A stretch of DNA of 64,000 nucleotides from Alphaproteobacteria bacterium (GTDB lineage: Bacteria; Pseudomonadota; Alphaproteobacteria; CACIAM-22H2): positions 18,224 through 82,223 of the forward strand of contig JAEULA010000081.1 in NCBI GenBank assembly GCA_016793165.1. Direction: 5' to 3'. The position numbers were made by a program, and so were the translations under genes. The notes below the pieces were generated by a model. That model made no database searches. It was not told where the DNA came from and worked only from the letters and a program-made list of their open reading frames with translations. Numbering within the stretch: position 1 is the first letter of the stretch; every line of letters starts with the position of its first letter. This document shows, one piece after another, positions 18,594 to 27,376 of the stretch.

Positions 18594-20432
18594 ATGGCCG
18601 CGCCCAGCTTCACCACGCGCCCGGAGATCCTCGGCACGTTCGGCGTGGTGTCGTCGACCCACTGGATCGCCAGCCAGGTCGGGATGGCCGTCCTCGAGAA
18701 GGGCGGCAACGCCTTCGATGCGGCGGCGGCGTCCGGCTTCGTCCTGCACGTGGTCGAGCCGCATATGAACGGCCTGGGCGGCGACGCGGTGATCCTGATC
18801 AAGCCCGCCAAGGACGATCATCCGACGACGATCTGCGGCCAGGGCCCTGCCCCGGCCGGCGCCACGCTCGCACACTATCGTGCCGAAGGGATCGAGGTGA
18901 TCCCGGGCTCCGGCTTCCTCGCCGCCGTCATTCCCGGCGCCTTCGATGCCTGGATGCTGATGCTGCGCGATCACGGCACGATGACGCTCGCCGAGGTGAT
19001 GGCGCCGGCGATCAACTACGCGCGCCAGGGGCATCCGCTGTGCGCCGGCGCTGCGGGCGCCGTGCGCGGCGTCGCCCGGCTCTTCGCCGAGGAATGGCCG
19101 AGTTCGGCCCAGCTTTGGCTGCCGGGCGGCGCCCCGCCGGCCGCGGGCGCGATCCATCGCAACCCGGATCTCGCCGACACCTATGCGCGGCTCGTGCGGC
19201 TCGGCGCGCAGGCCGGGCCGGATCGCGAGCGCCAGATCGATGCCGCGCGCACCGCCTTCGCCCAGGGCTTCGTGGCGGAGACCATCGAGGCCTTCGTGAC
19301 GCGCACCGAGGCGATGGACGCCACCGGCAAGCGCCGCCGCGGGGTGCTGCGCGCCGCCGACATGGCCGGCTGGCGCGCCGGCTACGAGACGCCAGAGCAT
19401 GTCGGCTACCGCGGATGGCGCGTCTACAAGGCCGGCCCGTGGAGCCAGGGACCGGCGATGCTGCAGGTGCTGAAGCTGCTCGAGGGCTTCGACATCGGCG
19501 CGATGGACACGCTGGGCCCCGACTTCGTGCACACGCTCGTCGAGGCGCAGAAGCTCGCCTATTGCGACCGCGAGGCTTGGTACGGCGAGCCGGTCGCGGG
19601 CGACGTGCCGATCCGCACGCTGCTGTCTGGCGCCTACGCGGACGCGCGACGCGCGCTGATCGGGCCGCAAGCCTCGCACGACATGCGCCCGGGCGCGCCC
19701 GACGGCCGCAATCCGAACTTCCCCATCTACAAGGTGGCGACCGGCGCGGCCGGCGCCGGCGTCGGCGAGCCCGCGCGGGTCGAGCAGGAGAGCTACGACC
19801 GCAGCGGCGGCGCGGCCGGCTTCGCCGGCGGCCGCGCGGCGCGCGGACCGATGGAAGGCGACACCTGCCATCTCGACGTCATCGATCGCTGGGGCAACGT
19901 CGTCGCGGCGACTCCGTCGGGCGGGTGGCTGCAATCCTCGCCGACGATCCCCGGCCTCGGCTTCTGCCTCGGCACGCGCGCCCAGATGTTCTGGATGCAG
20001 GAGGGCCTGCCCTCGACGCTGCGTCCCGGCGCGCGGCCGCGCACGACGCTGACGCCGACGATCGCGCGGCGCGACGACACCACCCTCGCCTTCGGTTCGC
20101 CCGGCGGCGACAACCAGGACCAGTGGATCGCGCAGTTCTTCCTGCGCCATGTCGATCACGGCCGCAACCTGCAGGCGGCGATCGACACGCCGCAGATCCA
20201 GTGCGACCACTGGCCGAACTCCTTCTACCCGCGGCAGGCCGCGCCGGCCGCGCTGCAGCTCGAAGGCCGCTTTCCGGCGGAGACGTTCGCGGCGCTCGAG
20301 CAGCGCGGCCACCGCGTGAAGCGCGTGGGCGACTGGACCCTCGGGCGCAACTGCGCGGCCGCGACCGACGGCCGGATCCTCAGGGCGGCGGCGACGCCGC
20401 GGCTGCAGCAGGCCTACGCGGTCGGTCGCTGA
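18594..20432 (+). CDS. Gamma-glutamyltransferase family protein
   Basis: Ntn-hydrolase precursor of 612 residues, expected to self-cleave before a Thr nucleophile. The nucleophile region is EGDTCHLDVIDRWGNVV with Thr at about 424. GGNAFDAAAASGF and PHMNGLGGDAV near the N-terminus and GSPGGDNQDQW near the C-terminus are family marks. The sequence DTCH differs from the TTHY or TTHF of classic glutathione-cleaving enzymes, so the donor may not be glutathione; acylase-like or oxamate-amidohydrolase-like members exist. No signal peptide is seen. An amidase gene begins 13 bases after the stop, so the two are probably cotranscribed. Confidence 0.88.
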   Translation: MAAPSFTTRPEILGTFGVVSSTHWIASQVGMAVLEKGGNAFDAAAASGFVLHVVEPHMNGLGGDAVILIKPAKDDHPTTICGQGPAPAGATLAHYRAEGIEVIPGSGFLAAVIPGAFDAWMLMLRDHGTMTLAEVMAPAINYARQGHPLCAGAAGAVRGVARLFAEEWPSSAQLWLPGGAPPAAGAIHRNPDLADTYARLVRLGAQAGPDRERQIDAARTAFAQGFVAETIEAFVTRTEAMDATGKRRRGVLRAADMAGWRAGYETPEHVGYRGWRVYKAGPWSQGPAMLQVLKLLEGFDIGAMDTLGPDFVHTLVEAQKLAYCDREAWYGEPVAGDVPIRTLLSGAYADARRALIGPQASHDMRPGAPDGRNPNFPIYKVATGAAGAGVGEPARVEQESYDRSGGAAGFAGGRAARGPMEGDTCHLDVIDRWGNVVAATPSGGWLQSSPTIPGLGFCLGTRAQMFWMQEGLPSTLRPGARPRTTLTPTIARRDDTTLAFGSPGGDNQDQWIAQFFLRHVDHGRNLQAAIDTPQIQCDHWPNSFYPRQAAPAALQLEGRFPAETFAALEQRGHRVKRVGDWTLGRNCAAATDGRILRAAATPRLQQAYAVGR

Positions 20433-20445
20433 GCGGGCGCGGGCA

Positions 20446-21792
20446 ATGCCGTCGTCGACGCGCGACCGCCTCGAGCGCCGCCTCGATGCGATCGGGCGCC
20501 TCGATCCGCAGCTGCGCGCCTTCATCACGCCGCTGCCGGACCAGGCCCGCGCGCAGGCCGATGCCGTCGACGCGGCGACGCGCGCGGGACGCTCGCTCGG
20601 CGCGGCGCACGGCCTGATCGTCGCGATCAAGGACTGCGTCGACATCGGCGGCGTGCGCGGCACCGCCGGCTCGCGCTTTTTCGAGGACCGCATCGCGCCG
20701 CGGGATTCGGCCGTCGTCGCGCGCCTGCGCGCCGCGGGCGCCGTCCTGATCGGCACCACCAACCTGCACGAGTTCTGCTACGGCGGCACGACGCAGAATG
20801 CGCACTGGGGCGCCTGCCGCAATCCCTGGGATCCGGCGCGCATCCCCGGCGGGTCGAGCGGCGGTTCGGCCGTCGCCGTCGCGGCCGGCATGGCGGATGC
20901 AGCGATCGGCACCGACACCGGCGGCTCGATCCGCGGCCCCGCCGCGATCAACGGCATCGCCGGGCTGCGCCCGAGCTTCGGCAGCGTGCCGGCCACCGGC
21001 ACCTTCCCTGTCAGCCCGCCGCTCGACGTCCCCGGTCCGATGGCACGGCGCGCGCTCGACCTGGCGCTGATCTTCGCCGCCATCGCCGGACCCGACGCCG
21101 ACGATCCGCTGGGCGACCCGCACGCGCCGAGCGAGCCGCTGCGCTCGATCGGCGCGGGGATCGCCGGCCTGCGCATCGGCATCCCGCGCAACCACTACTT
21201 CACCGACGCGCCGGCCGACATCGTGGCGCCGGTGATGGCCGCCGCGCGCACGCTCGAGCGGCTCGGCGCGCGGCTTCGCGACGTCGACGTGCCCGGCGCC
21301 GAGGACGCGCCCGCCAATGTCCAGCGCCTGATCTTCGCCGACGCGGCGAATCTCCATCGCGAGCGCCTCGCGACGGCGCCCGAGCTCTTCGATCCGCTGG
21401 TCCGCCAGCGCCTGCAGCCCGGCCTCGAGCTGCGCGGCGTCGACTACGCCGCGGCGCTGCGCTGGCGCGAGGGGTTCCGCCACGGCGTCGACCGCCTGCT
21501 CGCGACCGAAGCGACGCTCGTGGTGTCGCCGGCCGTCGCGACGCACGTCCCGCGCGCGGACGACCAGCGCAACGTCATCGCGGTGACGGCCGCCATCACG
21601 AAGAACTCCTGGGGCTGGGCGGCGGCCGGCGTGCCCGCCATCGCCATTCCCTGCGGCTTCTCCGCGGACGGTATGCCGGTCGGCCTGCAACTGGCCGGGC
21701 CGCGCCGGCGCGACGAGATCGTGCTGCGCGCGGCCTTCGCCTACCAGCAGGCGACCGACTTCCACGAGCTTCTGCCGCCGCTTCACGCCTGA
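20446..21792 (+). CDS. Amidase signature family hydrolase
   Basis: Cytoplasmic amide hydrolase of 448 residues with the Ser-cisSer-Lys triad. LIVAIKDCVDIGG carries the Lys, IPGGSSGGSAVAVAAGM the cis-Ser, and GTDTGGSIRGPAAING the nucleophilic Ser. It resembles GatA but no gatB or gatC is adjacent, so a catabolic or detoxifying amidase is more likely. The start at 20446 is 13 bases after the transferase-family gene, suggesting that the two act on the same amide-bearing compound. Confidence 0.9.
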   Translation: MPSSTRDRLERRLDAIGRLDPQLRAFITPLPDQARAQADAVDAATRAGRSLGAAHGLIVAIKDCVDIGGVRGTAGSRFFEDRIAPRDSAVVARLRAAGAVLIGTTNLHEFCYGGTTQNAHWGACRNPWDPARIPGGSSGGSAVAVAAGMADAAIGTDTGGSIRGPAAINGIAGLRPSFGSVPATGTFPVSPPLDVPGPMARRALDLALIFAAIAGPDADDPLGDPHAPSEPLRSIGAGIAGLRIGIPRNHYFTDAPADIVAPVMAAARTLERLGARLRDVDVPGAEDAPANVQRLIFADAANLHRERLATAPELFDPLVRQRLQPGLELRGVDYAAALRWREGFRHGVDRLLATEATLVVSPAVATHVPRADDQRNVIAVTAAITKNSWGWAAAGVPAIAIPCGFSADGMPVGLQLAGPRRRDEIVLRAAFAYQQATDFHELLPPLHA

Positions 21793-21852
21793 GCGCCGCA
21801 AGCACGGCCATTCCTTGCCGCCTTGCGGGGGCGTCGCCATAGTCGCCGCGTC

Positions 21853-22632
21853 ATGGCCTATCGCACCATCCTCCGCACCGCCGACGGTCCCGTGACGACG
21901 ATCACGCTGAACCGGCCGGACAAGCTCAACGCCTTCACCGCCGAGATGCATGCGGAGCTCGCCGACGCGCTCGATGCCGTCGCCGCCAGCGGGGCGCGGG
22001 TGCTGGTGCTGACCGGGGCCGGCCGCGGCTTCTGCGCCGGCCAGGATCTGGGCCAGCGCAGGGACGGCGAAGCGCCCGATCTCGGCGAGACGCTCGACAG
22101 GCTCTACAACCCGCTGATCCGCCGCCTGCGCGCGATGCCGCTGCCGGTCGTCGCCGCCGTGAACGGTGTCGCCGCCGGCGCGGGCATGAGCCTCGCGCTT
22201 GCCGCCGACATCGCCATTGCCGCGCGCTCGGCGAGCTTCATGCAGGCCTTCGCGCGGATCGGGCTCGTGCCCGATTCCGGATCGACCTGGCTGCTGCCCC
22301 GACTCGTCGGCCCGGCCCGCGCGCGCGGCCTCGCGATGCTCGGCGAGCGGATCTCCGCCGAGCAGGCCGCGGATTGGGGCCTGATCTGGCAGGTCGTCGA
22401 CGACGACAGGCTGGCGGCCGCGGTGACGGCGCTCGGCACCCGGCTCGCCGCCGCGGCGCCGCTCGCCATCGCGCGCATCAAGCGCGCGCTCGACCTGTCC
22501 TGGGAGAACACGCTGGACGGGCAGCTCGAGCTCGAGCGCCTCGATCAGAGCGAGCTCGGCCGCAGCGACGACTATCGCGAAGGCGTCGCGGCCTTCCTCG
22601 AAAAGCGGCCGGCGCGGTTCAGCGGCCGCTGA
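21853..22632 (+). CDS. Enoyl-CoA hydratase/isomerase family protein
   Basis: Crotonase-fold enzyme of 259 residues. The oxyanion-hole segments are GAGRGFCAGQDLGQR and NGVAAGAGMSLALAADI, followed by FARIGLVPDSGSTWLLPRLVG. The Asp of the LVPDSG stretch is the feature seen in PaaG-type 1,2-epoxyphenylacetyl-CoA isomerases and some hydratases. The overall pattern is PaaG-like, but no other paa genes are here, so I give no symbol. It follows the amidase by 60 bases on the same strand and ends convergent with the DUF3047 gene. Confidence 0.88.
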   Translation: MAYRTILRTADGPVTTITLNRPDKLNAFTAEMHAELADALDAVAASGARVLVLTGAGRGFCAGQDLGQRRDGEAPDLGETLDRLYNPLIRRLRAMPLPVVAAVNGVAAGAGMSLALAADIAIAARSASFMQAFARIGLVPDSGSTWLLPRLVGPARARGLAMLGERISAEQAADWGLIWQVVDDDRLAAAVTALGTRLAAAAPLAIARIKRALDLSWENTLDGQLELERLDQSELGRSDDYREGVAAFLEKRPARFSGR

Positions 22633-22640
22633 GGCCGCGA

Positions 22641-22657
22641 GCGGTCGACAGGACCGC
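22641..22657. terminator. Hairpin between convergent genes
   Basis: GCGGTC (22641-22646) and GACCGC (22652-22657) pair perfectly around 5 bases, filling the 26-base gap between the enoyl-CoA hydratase and DUF3047 stop codons. Its position fits a bidirectional terminator. The stem is short and there is no T-run. Confidence 0.3.
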
Positions 22658-22658
22658 G

Positions 22659-23354
22659 TCAGCCGCGCAGCAGCCGCACCGCGGCGAACCACGCCACGCT
22701 TCGCGAGCGCGTCTCGTCGGAATCGCAGAACACCCCGATCTCCGAGATCGAGACCGGCGTGTCCTGCGGCCAGGCCTGCGCGACCAGGGCGCGCAGGTCG
22801 ACCTGCTCGTCGTGCCAGCGGCCGACATTCGCCATGCCGCCGTTGGCGACGTAGTGCGGGAACGTCCCGAGATACTTCCAGTCGCCGCGCGCGAGCACGC
22901 GATTGCCCCAGACGATTTCCATCGCCCGGCGCTCGCCCGCGCCGGTGCGGAATCCCAGGAAGAACCGCGCCGGATGGTCGTCGCCTTCGCGCGTGCGCTC
23001 GTCCGCGCCCGCCTCGATCGGCACCTCGACGAGCCAGCGCCAGGCCAGCAGCGGCCGACGCTCGATCGCGATGTCGACCTGGCGCACGAGCATCGAGGCG
23101 CTGGCCCGCGTCTCGCAGCGCAACGCGTCGATGCCGTCGCGGCGCGCGAGCGCCATCGTCATCGGCGCGCGGGTCCAGAACCGGCGATGGACGAAGCCGG
23201 GCGGCAGCGGCTGCAACGAGAAGGGCGGCGCGAAATCCATCACCGGCAGCGGCGCTGCGGCCGCGTCGTCGACGAGAGCCGCCGTATCGGGGCGCGCGCA
23301 GGAGGCGACGCAGAGCACCGCGCCGCCCGTCATCGCCTGTCGTCGAGAGATCAT
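22659..23354 (-). CDS. DUF3047 family exported protein
   Basis: A 231-residue protein resembling the DUF3047 family, whose function is unknown. The N-terminus MISRRQAMTGGAVLCVASC has a twin-arginine pair and a lipobox-like end at Cys19, so it is probably exported and may be lipid-anchored. Conserved-looking parts are DALRCETRASASMLVRQVDI, PLLAWRWLVEVPI, DDHPARFFLGF and IGVFCDSDETRSRSVAWFAAVRL; such sequences suggest a beta-sandwich. It stands alone on the minus strand between convergent and tail-to-head neighbours. Confidence 0.75.
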   Translation of the reverse strand: MISRRQAMTGGAVLCVASCARPDTAALVDDAAAAPLPVMDFAPPFSLQPLPPGFVHRRFWTRAPMTMALARRDGIDALRCETRASASMLVRQVDIAIERRPLLAWRWLVEVPIEAGADERTREGDDHPARFFLGFRTGAGERRAMEIVWGNRVLARGDWKYLGTFPHYVANGGMANVGRWHDEQVDLRALVAQAWPQDTPVSISEIGVFCDSDETRSRSVAWFAAVRLLRG

Positions 23355-23444
23355 CCGCGCCTCCGCTCGAAGGCGCCAGCTTCGCGGTCCGGCCGCATCG
23401 ACGCAATCGCGACGACGCGCGCCGGAGTCGCGAACCCGCGCCGG

Positions 23445-23474
23445 GGGCCGCGGCGCCGACCGGCACCGCGGCCC
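23445..23474 (-). terminator. GC hairpin downstream of the degenerate GGDEF-like gene
   Basis: GGGCCGCGG (23445-23453) and CCGCGGCCC (23466-23474) form a perfect 9-bp stem with a 12-base loop, about 30 bases beyond the stop at 23505. A second stem (GCCCG/CGGGC) overlaps it. No T-run follows. Confidence 0.35.
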
Positions 23475-23504
23475 GCGACGCGGGCCGTCCGTCCCGGGCC
23501 TAGG

Positions 23505-24041
23505 TCATGCGACGAGAGAGAGGCGATCCGGCTTGTCGCGCCGTTTCTGTTCTTGGGGCCCGAGCGGATGTCTGTCGAAGGTCGCCGCGGCCAGCATCCG
23601 CGCCAGCTGCGCGAGGCGAAGCGTGGCGGACCCGACCTGGTCGCTGCACAGATGCAGCTCGGCGCTGCGCAGCCGCGCGCGCCGCGGATCGCAGCGCGCC
23701 GATAGAGCGGCCATCGCGAGCGCGCGGACTCGCTCAGCGATGGCCTGGTCAGCCCGCGGGGAGGCGCCTCGCGGGCCGACGTCCAAGATCACGAAGCGCT
23801 GCGGCGCCAGCGGAATCAGGAACCCCGTCGCGCCGCAGGCGGCCAGCGCCGCCTCGCGCGCGACGCGCGCCGGCGTATCGGCCAGTTCGATGGCGACGAG
23901 GGAGATCCGCACCCGGCTCAGCGCGAGCAACCCCACCATGCGATCGAAGGCCTCGATCGACTCGCCCCGCGCCGGCGGGTCGCCGGTCGAGATGCTGTCG
24001 ATGACGGGGCTTTCGCTCGGGATCGCGTCGCTGAGATCCAT
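23505..24041 (-). CDS. Small protein with degenerate GGDEF-like fold
   Basis: A 178-residue soluble protein not confidently assigned. The segment FDRMVGLLALSRVRISLVAIELAD...VAREAALAACGATGFLIPLAPQRFVIL aligns by pattern with the start of a nucleotidyl-cyclase fold (the 'D.L..VA..L....R..D...RLGGDEF.VLL' layout), but the GGDEF motif itself reads APQR, so it cannot be an active diguanylate cyclase. A longer start at GTG 24050 is possible; GGGA precedes ATG 24041. It may be a regulatory or effector-binding remnant. It lies downstream of the two-component genes on the same strand, with a 165-base gap. Confidence 0.55.
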   Translation of the reverse strand: MDLSDAIPSESPVIDSISTGDPPARGESIEAFDRMVGLLALSRVRISLVAIELADTPARVAREAALAACGATGFLIPLAPQRFVILDVGPRGASPRADQAIAERVRALAMAALSARCDPRRARLRSAELHLCSDQVGSATLRLAQLARMLAAATFDRHPLGPQEQKRRDKPDRLSLVA

Positions 24042-24206
24042 GCTTCCCACCTTGCCGCTCGATCCGCGGCATCGCGGCGTCGCGATGCCGTTCGTCGATG
24101 GAGGCAGGCTAGGGCCGGGTCTGCAATCTCAGGTGCGACAAAGCTGTGATCCGGGGAGGGTCGATTTTGGCTCGAATCCCAGGCACTTGGCGCGCCGTCG
24201 CGCGCG

Positions 24207-25733
24207 TCATGCGGCCTGGGCGAGGGGCAGCCGCACGGCGACGCGGAGCCCGCGCGGGACCGAGTTCTCGACGCCGACGGTGCCGCCCATCACCTCGACG
24301 TTGCGCCTGACGATGCTCAGGCCGAGCCCGAAATGCGCCTCCTCGGCGCGCTCGCCGCTCAGCGACCGCGTCGAGTAGTAGCGCTCGAACACGCGGGCGC
24401 GGTCGGCCGGATCGATGCCCGGCCCCTCGTCCGTGATCGTGACCTCGGCATCATCGGCGTGCCGCGAGAGCCGCACCGCGATCTTCGCGCCGGCGGGCGA
24501 GAAGTCGATCGCGTTGTCGATGATGTTCTCGATCGCGGTCTCGAAGAGCTCGGCGCTCGCGTGCGCGACGAGCCCGCGCTCCAGCCGCGTCTCGAGCACG
24601 AGCCCGCGCTGGCGAATCACCTCGTGGTAGCCGGAGAGCAGGCGGTCGAGCGTGGCCGACACGTCGAGGTCGCCGAGCGGCGCGTCGATCAGATCCGCCG
24701 TCGCCTCGTCCAGCCGCTTCGATTGCACCACGAGCGCGTCGAGCCGGTCGAGCGACTGCTCGATCAGCTGGAACGCCTTGCGGCCGCGCTCGTTGTCGGG
24801 CGTGACGAGGCGGCCGAGGTGATCGACCGACTGCCGGATCACCGCAATCGGGGTCTTGAAGGCATGAAGGTTGTCCTCGGCGGCGCGCCGGATCGCCGCG
24901 GCCGACGCGCGCAGGCGGTCGACCATGCGGTCGAATTCGCGCGCGATGCCGGAGAGCTCCGGCACGAGGTTGTAGTCGCGGAACGAGACCGCCGTCGGCC
25001 CGTGCTCGGCGATCTCGCGCGCCTGCTTGGCGAAGCGCACGAGCGTGACCCAGAGCGAAAGGAAGATGATGAGAATGATGAGCGCCATCAGCGCATAGGT
25101 CAGCGCGGCGAAGCGGATCTCGCGGGTCTCCCAGAACGGCCGACCGAGGATCGCGCCCGTGGAGCCCGCATAGTCGTGGGTGACGACAACGGCCCAGCAT
25201 CCGGCGCCGCCGAGGATGGGCGTCACCGAGGTCACGACATCCTCGCGGCCGTCGGGCGCCCGGAACCGCAGCGCGGACGGCAGCCCGCCGCTGCACGCCT
25301 CGCCGAGGCGGTCGAGCACGCCGACGCGCTTGAGCTGCTCGCGTTCGGCATCGAGCGCCCCCGGCGACGGCTCCGGCGCGGCGGCGACATAGTAGAAGGA
25401 ACCCGCCGCCGCGCCACCGGTCGGGGCGAGCAGGATGCGCACCTGCGCGTCGTTGCTGGCGAAGCGCTGCACCTCGCGGCTGAGGACCGGCAGCGACGAC
25501 GGGCCCGCCTGAGCCAGCAGCGGCTGCAGCGCCTGCGCGACGAGCGTGCCCTGGCGTTGGACGCTGGCGAGCACGAGGGCGCGCTTCTGGTCGTCGGCCG
25601 AACGCAGCTCGTTGTAGACGACGAGCGGCACGACGATGAACACGGCGACCAGCAACAGCAGCTGGAACGCCAGCGACAACCGCAGGGGGCGACGCGGTGA
25701 TGGCGCGCTGTCTTTGCTCTCCGTCTCGCTCAT
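24207..25733 (-). CDS. Membrane sensor histidine kinase
   Basis: Sensor of a two-component system, 508 residues. It has a first membrane segment at about 19-42, a periplasmic sensing region of about 170 residues, a second membrane segment (ALTYALMALIILIIFLSLWV), a HAMP-like linker, and a kinase core. The phospho-acceptor is about H290 in NLHAFKTPI. The N box is ENIIDNAIDF, the G1 box DEGPGID, and the G2 box FGLGLSIV. The H box is unusual in reading HAFKTP rather than HELRTP. It follows its response regulator by 10 bases and must form a pair with it. The stimulus is unknown. Confidence 0.93.
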   Translation of the reverse strand: MSETESKDSAPSPRRPLRLSLAFQLLLLVAVFIVVPLVVYNELRSADDQKRALVLASVQRQGTLVAQALQPLLAQAGPSSLPVLSREVQRFASNDAQVRILLAPTGGAAAGSFYYVAAAPEPSPGALDAEREQLKRVGVLDRLGEACSGGLPSALRFRAPDGREDVVTSVTPILGGAGCWAVVVTHDYAGSTGAILGRPFWETREIRFAALTYALMALIILIIFLSLWVTLVRFAKQAREIAEHGPTAVSFRDYNLVPELSGIAREFDRMVDRLRASAAAIRRAAEDNLHAFKTPIAVIRQSVDHLGRLVTPDNERGRKAFQLIEQSLDRLDALVVQSKRLDEATADLIDAPLGDLDVSATLDRLLSGYHEVIRQRGLVLETRLERGLVAHASAELFETAIENIIDNAIDFSPAGAKIAVRLSRHADDAEVTITDEGPGIDPADRARVFERYYSTRSLSGERAEEAHFGLGLSIVRRNVEVMGGTVGVENSVPRGLRVAVRLPLAQAA

Positions 25734-25743
25734 CGCTGGGGCA

Positions 25744-26529
25744 TCAGGCGTCCTCGATGACCCACCGATAGCCGTAGCCGGGGTAGTTCTCGATCGGATC
25801 GGCGCCGTCGTCGACCACGCGGAACTTCTTGCGCACGCGCTTGATGAGCGCACGGACGTTGCCGCGATACCCGTTGGGCCCCTGCCCCGCCACGAAGTCC
25901 TTGCCGCGGACCGCGTCGTAGATCTCGCGATAGGAGACGTCGGCGCCGCGACGCGTCGCGATCAGCTGCACGACGTAGAACTCCGACAGCGTCAGGTCGA
26001 GCCGCTGCCCGTTCCATGCCGCGCGGCAGGTCTCGGAGAACAGCTCGAGCGGCCCGATCGTCGTGACGCCCTTCTCGTCCGGCTCGGCGACCGTGATCGC
26101 GGACTTCGCCGCCGGGTCGAGCGCCAGCTGGAGGCGGCGGATCAGGATCGAGGGTTTGCGCGACTTGTCGACGAAGTCGACGGCGCCGCCCTCGAGCGCC
26201 CGCTCCTCGGTGACGTCGTCGCCCAGCGCGGTGAGGAAGACGACCGGCGATCCGATGCCCCGCGCGCGCAGGCGATCGAGAACCTGGAACCCGTCCATGC
26301 CCGGCATGCGCATGTCGAGCACGATCAGGTCGGCCGATTCGCCGCGCCCGAACCAGGCGAGGGCCGACGGCCCGCCGTCGAACTTCACGACGTCGAAGCC
26401 GCCGTCCTCGAGATTCATCGCGACGGAGTCGCGAACGCCCGCATCGTCGTCAATCAACGCGACGCGCGGCCGTGCGGGAGGGATCTCCGCGTCCTGCGAA
26501 GACCGGGGAGAGGCATCGCTGATCATCAC
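25744..26529 (-). CDS. OmpR/PhoB-family response regulator
   Basis: DNA-binding partner of the histidine kinase immediately downstream, 261 residues. The receiver domain covers about 22-140, with acidic pocket DDD at 27-29, phospho-acceptor D72 in LIVLDMRMPGMDG, and the conserved Lys in VDKSRKP. A winged-helix domain follows (LTLSEFYVVQLIA ... GNVRALIKRVRKKF ... YGYRWVIED). It starts at GTG 26529 (AAGGA 9 bases upstream) or ATG 26526. Either start lies inside the 3' end of the lipoprotein gene, an 80-base overlap, because the receiver begins too early for a downstream start. Confidence 0.93.
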   Translation of the reverse strand: MMISDASPRSSQDAEIPPARPRVALIDDDAGVRDSVAMNLEDGGFDVVKFDGGPSALAWFGRGESADLIVLDMRMPGMDGFQVLDRLRARGIGSPVVFLTALGDDVTEERALEGGAVDFVDKSRKPSILIRRLQLALDPAAKSAITVAEPDEKGVTTIGPLELFSETCRAAWNGQRLDLTLSEFYVVQLIATRRGADVSYREIYDAVRGKDFVAGQGPNGYRGNVRALIKRVRKKFRVVDDGADPIENYPGYGYRWVIEDA

Positions 26530-27064
26530 TGGTCGAGTTCCTTATCTCGTAACTCAGGGCCCGGAACTGGCGGCTGACCAGGTCCAGGTAGAAGAAGACG
26601 TCGAGCGCGCACCCCGCCCCCTCGTAGCGCCAGACGCGTGCCGGCGACTCCTCGCGGCGGTGTGCCGGGTCGCCGAGCCACGCGGCAAGCGCATTCTCGG
26701 TGAGACCGACGACGCGCTCGGGCGCCACGGCGTCCGCAGGCGGCGGCTCGACCGGCACCTCGCGCTCGACGGCGCGCGCCGGCGCCGCCGCCACGATCGG
26801 CTCGCCCGTGATCGCATCGCCGGGCGCGGAGGCGTCCGCAGCGCCGCCGCGATCCACGGCGGGACGGCGCGAGGCGAGCCGGCTCAACCGCGGGGCCGGC
26901 GGCGGGGGGAGCGGCGCCTTGGCCAGCGCATCGACACCCGAGTTCGCCGATGCCGAAGCATCGTCGTCGAAGACGGACAGCAACTCGCAGCCGCCAAGCC
27001 CCAACGCCGCGGCAACCGCGACGACGCGCAGCGATCCCATCAGGTATCGATTCGAGAACCGCAT
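26450..27064 (-). CDS. Lipoprotein with BamE/SmpA-like segment
   Basis: A 204-residue protein with a lipoprotein signal (LRVVAVAAALGLGGC) and a Pro/Ala-rich disordered stretch, then VVGLTENALAAWLGDPAHRREESPARVWRYEGAGCALDVFFYLD. That last part has the pattern of SmpA/OmlA (BamE)-type domains, which end in a tryptophan-tyrosine motif and a Cys-containing strand. It is likely anchored in the outer membrane or periplasm. Start ATG 27064 is preferred; ATG 27040 would shorten the signal. Its end overlaps the response-regulator gene by 80 bases, so the three genes form one transcript. It could be a target or input of the sensor. Confidence 0.68.
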   Translation of the reverse strand: MRFSNRYLMGSLRVVAVAAALGLGGCELLSVFDDDASASANSGVDALAKAPLPPPPAPRLSRLASRRPAVDRGGAADASAPGDAITGEPIVAAAPARAVEREVPVEPPPADAVAPERVVGLTENALAAWLGDPAHRREESPARVWRYEGAGCALDVFFYLDLVSRQFRALSYEIRNSTSDDQRCLSPVFAGRGDPSRTAARRVD

Positions 27065-27376
27065 GGACCGCACAACGTTACGTGGAAGCCTGGGAATGAT
27101 TTTGACGCCGAAGCGAGACCGGAAGCAACGCGGTTGACCCCTCGTTAACCATTCCACCTCAAGTCCCTAGAGACCATCGTGGGAGTGGAGTCTTCGATCC
27201 GGCCACAGCCGCCAAGCCACGCTTTCATTCCAAACGCGCGACCGCAACTGATGTCGCCCCCGGCCCCAAAAAAGTCACGTCGCCCGCGCCCCTCAAGACC
27301 CGGCGATCCGCGTTGGCGATCAACCGCTTGAGCGCCGACGCCGGGCGCGGTGAGCGGCGACGGCGCGCCGATCCTA
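27065..27376. other. Intergenic region between queF and the lipoprotein-regulator-kinase operon
   Basis: No gene is visible in these 312 bases. On the minus strand, TTGCTT followed 18 bases later by CAAAAT is a weak promoter-like pair about 40-70 bases before the lipoprotein start. A palindromic CCGCGGCCGCGG lies just inside the queF 3' end. I see no tRNA fold. Confidence 0.5.

Noticed and set aside
24111..24187. tRNA-like sequence containing CTCGAATCCC
   Set aside because: The T-arm-like stem has a mismatch and no acceptor stem or anticodon arm can be folded around it.
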